Of a stretch of DNA of 64,000 nt, positions 62,909 through 64,000 are shown one piece after another. A model generated the notes under the pieces. The model was given only the letters and a program-made list of their open reading frames with translations, was not told the DNA's origin and made no database searches. Origin of the DNA: Clavibacter michiganensis (GTDB lineage: Bacteria; Actinomycetota; Actinomycetes; Actinomycetales; Microbacteriaceae); NCBI GenBank assembly GCA_002150995.1, contig MDHJ01000001.1, positions 1,488,001 to 1,552,000 of the forward strand. The letters are read 5' to 3'. The stretch's first letter is position 1. Each line of letters starts with the position of its first letter. Both the position numbers and the translations under genes were made by a program.

Positions 62909-64000
62909 ATGACCTACCCCCGTCCCGTCCCCGACGACCCGCACGCCCCCGACCAGGTCGCGGCGAGCCCGCGCTTCCCGGAGATCGAGACCGGCATCCT
63001 CGCGTTCTGGAAGCGCGACGACACCTTCCGCGCCTCCGTCGAGCGGCGCGAGGGATGCGACGAGTGGGTCTTCTACGACGGCCCGCCCTTCGCCAACGGC
63101 CTCCCGCACTACGGGCACCTCCTCACCGGCTACGCCAAGGACGCCTTCCCGCGCTTCCAGACCATGCGCGGCAAGCAGGTCCACCGCCGCTTCGGCTGGG
63201 ACACTCACGGCCTGCCCGCCGAGCTCGAGGCCATGCGCCAGCTCGGCATCACCGAGAAGAGCGAGATCGAGCAGATGGGCGTCGAGGCGTTCAACGCCGT
63301 CGCGCGCCGGTCGGTGCTCGAGTACACGGGGGAGTGGGAGGAGTACGTGACCCGCTCCGCGCGGTGGGTCGACTTCGAGGACGACTACAAGACCCTCGAC
63401 ATCGACTTCATGGAGTCGGTCATCTGGGCCTTCAAGGAGCTGCACGACAAGGGCCTCGCGTACGAGGGCTTCCGGGTGCTCCCGTACTGCTGGCACGACC
63501 AGACGCCGCTGAGCAACCACGAGCTGCGGATGGACGACGACGTCTACCGCATGCGCCAGGACCAGTCGGTCACCGTCACGTTCCCGCTCGTCGGCGCCAA
63601 GGCCGAGTCGCTCGGCCTCACCGCCGTGCGCGCGCTCGCCTGGACGACGACCCCCTGGACCCTGCCCACGAACATGGCGCTCGCGGTCGGGCCGGACATC
63701 ACGTACGCCGTCGTGCCCGCGGGCCCCGCCGGCACGCCCGACTCCGAGGCGCCCGACTCCCTGCCCCGCGCGTCGTCCGCGCAGCTCGCCGCCGAGGTGC
63801 TCGGGTCCGAGTACCTCATCGCGCAGGACCTCGTGGGGAACTACGCGAAGGACCTCGGCTACGCGTCCGCCGACGAGGCGCGCGCCGCCGTGTCCCGCAC
63901 GGTCCTCGGCCGCCAGCTCGAGGGCGTCGCCTACGACCGCCTGTGGGACTTCTACGCCGACACGGAGCGCTTCGGCACCGGGAACGCGTGGCAGGTGCTC
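62909..64000 (+). CDS. ileS: Isoleucyl-tRNA synthetase, 5' part
   Basis: Class I synthetase charging tRNA-Ile; 364 codons are in the window and the frame is open at the edge. The start reads [27 protein letters not shown]. The HIGH-type motif is HYGH at residues 67-70 ([20 protein letters not shown]). Next come [20 protein letters not shown], the editing-domain start with [16 protein letters not shown], and the region leading to it. KMSKS is beyond the window. It follows a T-box leader, so uncharged tRNA-Ile should raise expression. No frameshift is seen in the visible part. Confidence 0.96.
   Translation, partial: MTYPRPVPDDPHAPDQVAASPRFPEIETGILAFWKRDDTFRASVERREGCDEWVFYDGPPFANGLPHYGHLLTGYAKDAFPRFQTMRGKQVHRRFGWDTHGLPAELEAMRQLGITEKSEIEQMGVEAFNAVARRSVLEYTGEWEEYVTRSARWVDFEDDYKTLDIDFMESVIWAFKELHDKGLAYEGFRVLPYCWHDQTPLSNHELRMDDDVYRMRQDQSVTVTFPLVGAKAESLGLTAVRALAWTTTPWTLPTNMALAVGPDITYAVVPAGPAGTPDSEAPDSLPRASSAQLAAEVLGSEYLIAQDLVGNYAKDLGYASADEARAAVSRTVLGRQLEGVAYDRLWDFYADTERFGTGNAWQVL

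Overview
The window is about 64 kb of very GC-rich DNA (roughly 73% by eye) with tightly packed genes, many GTG and TTG starts and 4-nt start/stop overlaps. Gene content points to a high-GC actinobacterium of the Microbacteriaceae, most likely Clavibacter or a close relative. The evidence is family-level (SCO4848- and SCO7613-type membrane proteins, an Rv2466c-type oxidoreductase, a RamB-type regulator, truncated globin O, an actinobacterial ileS T-box). The genus is an inference.

Layout. 0-2.3 kb (+): tail of an MpaB/DUF2236 oxygenase, dinB, a DUF4190 membrane protein. 2.4-10.3 kb (-): ugd, then treZ, treY and glgX, which together convert glycogen or maltodextrin to trehalose. 10.5-14.6 kb (+): a YtfJ-like protein, then a TPP riboswitch driving an ECF-type thiamine/HMP transporter (S component, double ATPase, EcfT) with a small P-loop kinase attached. 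14.6-19.6 kb: small conserved proteins, a minimal zinc metallopeptidase, tRNA-His, orn, tRNA-Arg, nadE, msrA. 19.7-25.5 kb: an OB-like protein, a MarR regulator and a lipoprotein as overlapping genes, then ettA and two thioesterases. 25.5-30 kb (-): truncated globin, MscS channel, pepN. 30-32.3 kb (+): Rv2466c-like protein, rpiB, Fpg/Nei glycosylase. 32.5-38.8 kb (-): dps and a giant membrane protein. 39-45 kb: tRNA-Gly, tRNA-Pro, tig, clpP1, clpP2, clpX (protein folding and turnover), with an oppositely oriented flavin monooxygenase between clpP2 and clpX. 45-55.8 kb: a Dcp-type peptidase, a methyltransferase, a MarR regulator, a valS operon, and pckG divergent from a RamB-like regulator. 55.8-61.8 kb: a complete peptide/nickel-type ABC importer operon divergent from a TetR regulator. 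61.9-64 kb: a methyltransferase, an ileS T-box and the start of ileS.

The most striking global signal is technical. Fourteen sites in nine genes, plus one inferred site in a tenth, look like single-base deletions in short G or C runs. They hit genes that should be intact and often essential (valS, clpP1, ugd, pepN). All fifteen are repaired by adding one base. This is the pattern of homopolymer errors in the consensus rather than gene decay. These genes are typed as pseudogene only because they are broken as written.

I found no prophage, insertion sequence, CRISPR array, toxin-antitoxin or defence locus, and no credible undescribed system. The best leads for new biology are a perfect inverted repeat in the pckG/ramB-like promoter region, three GC-rich short tandem-repeat arrays at gene 3' ends, and several small conserved proteins of unknown function. 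No gap between genes exceeds 300 bases; the largest hold the riboswitches, terminators and repeat arrays listed.
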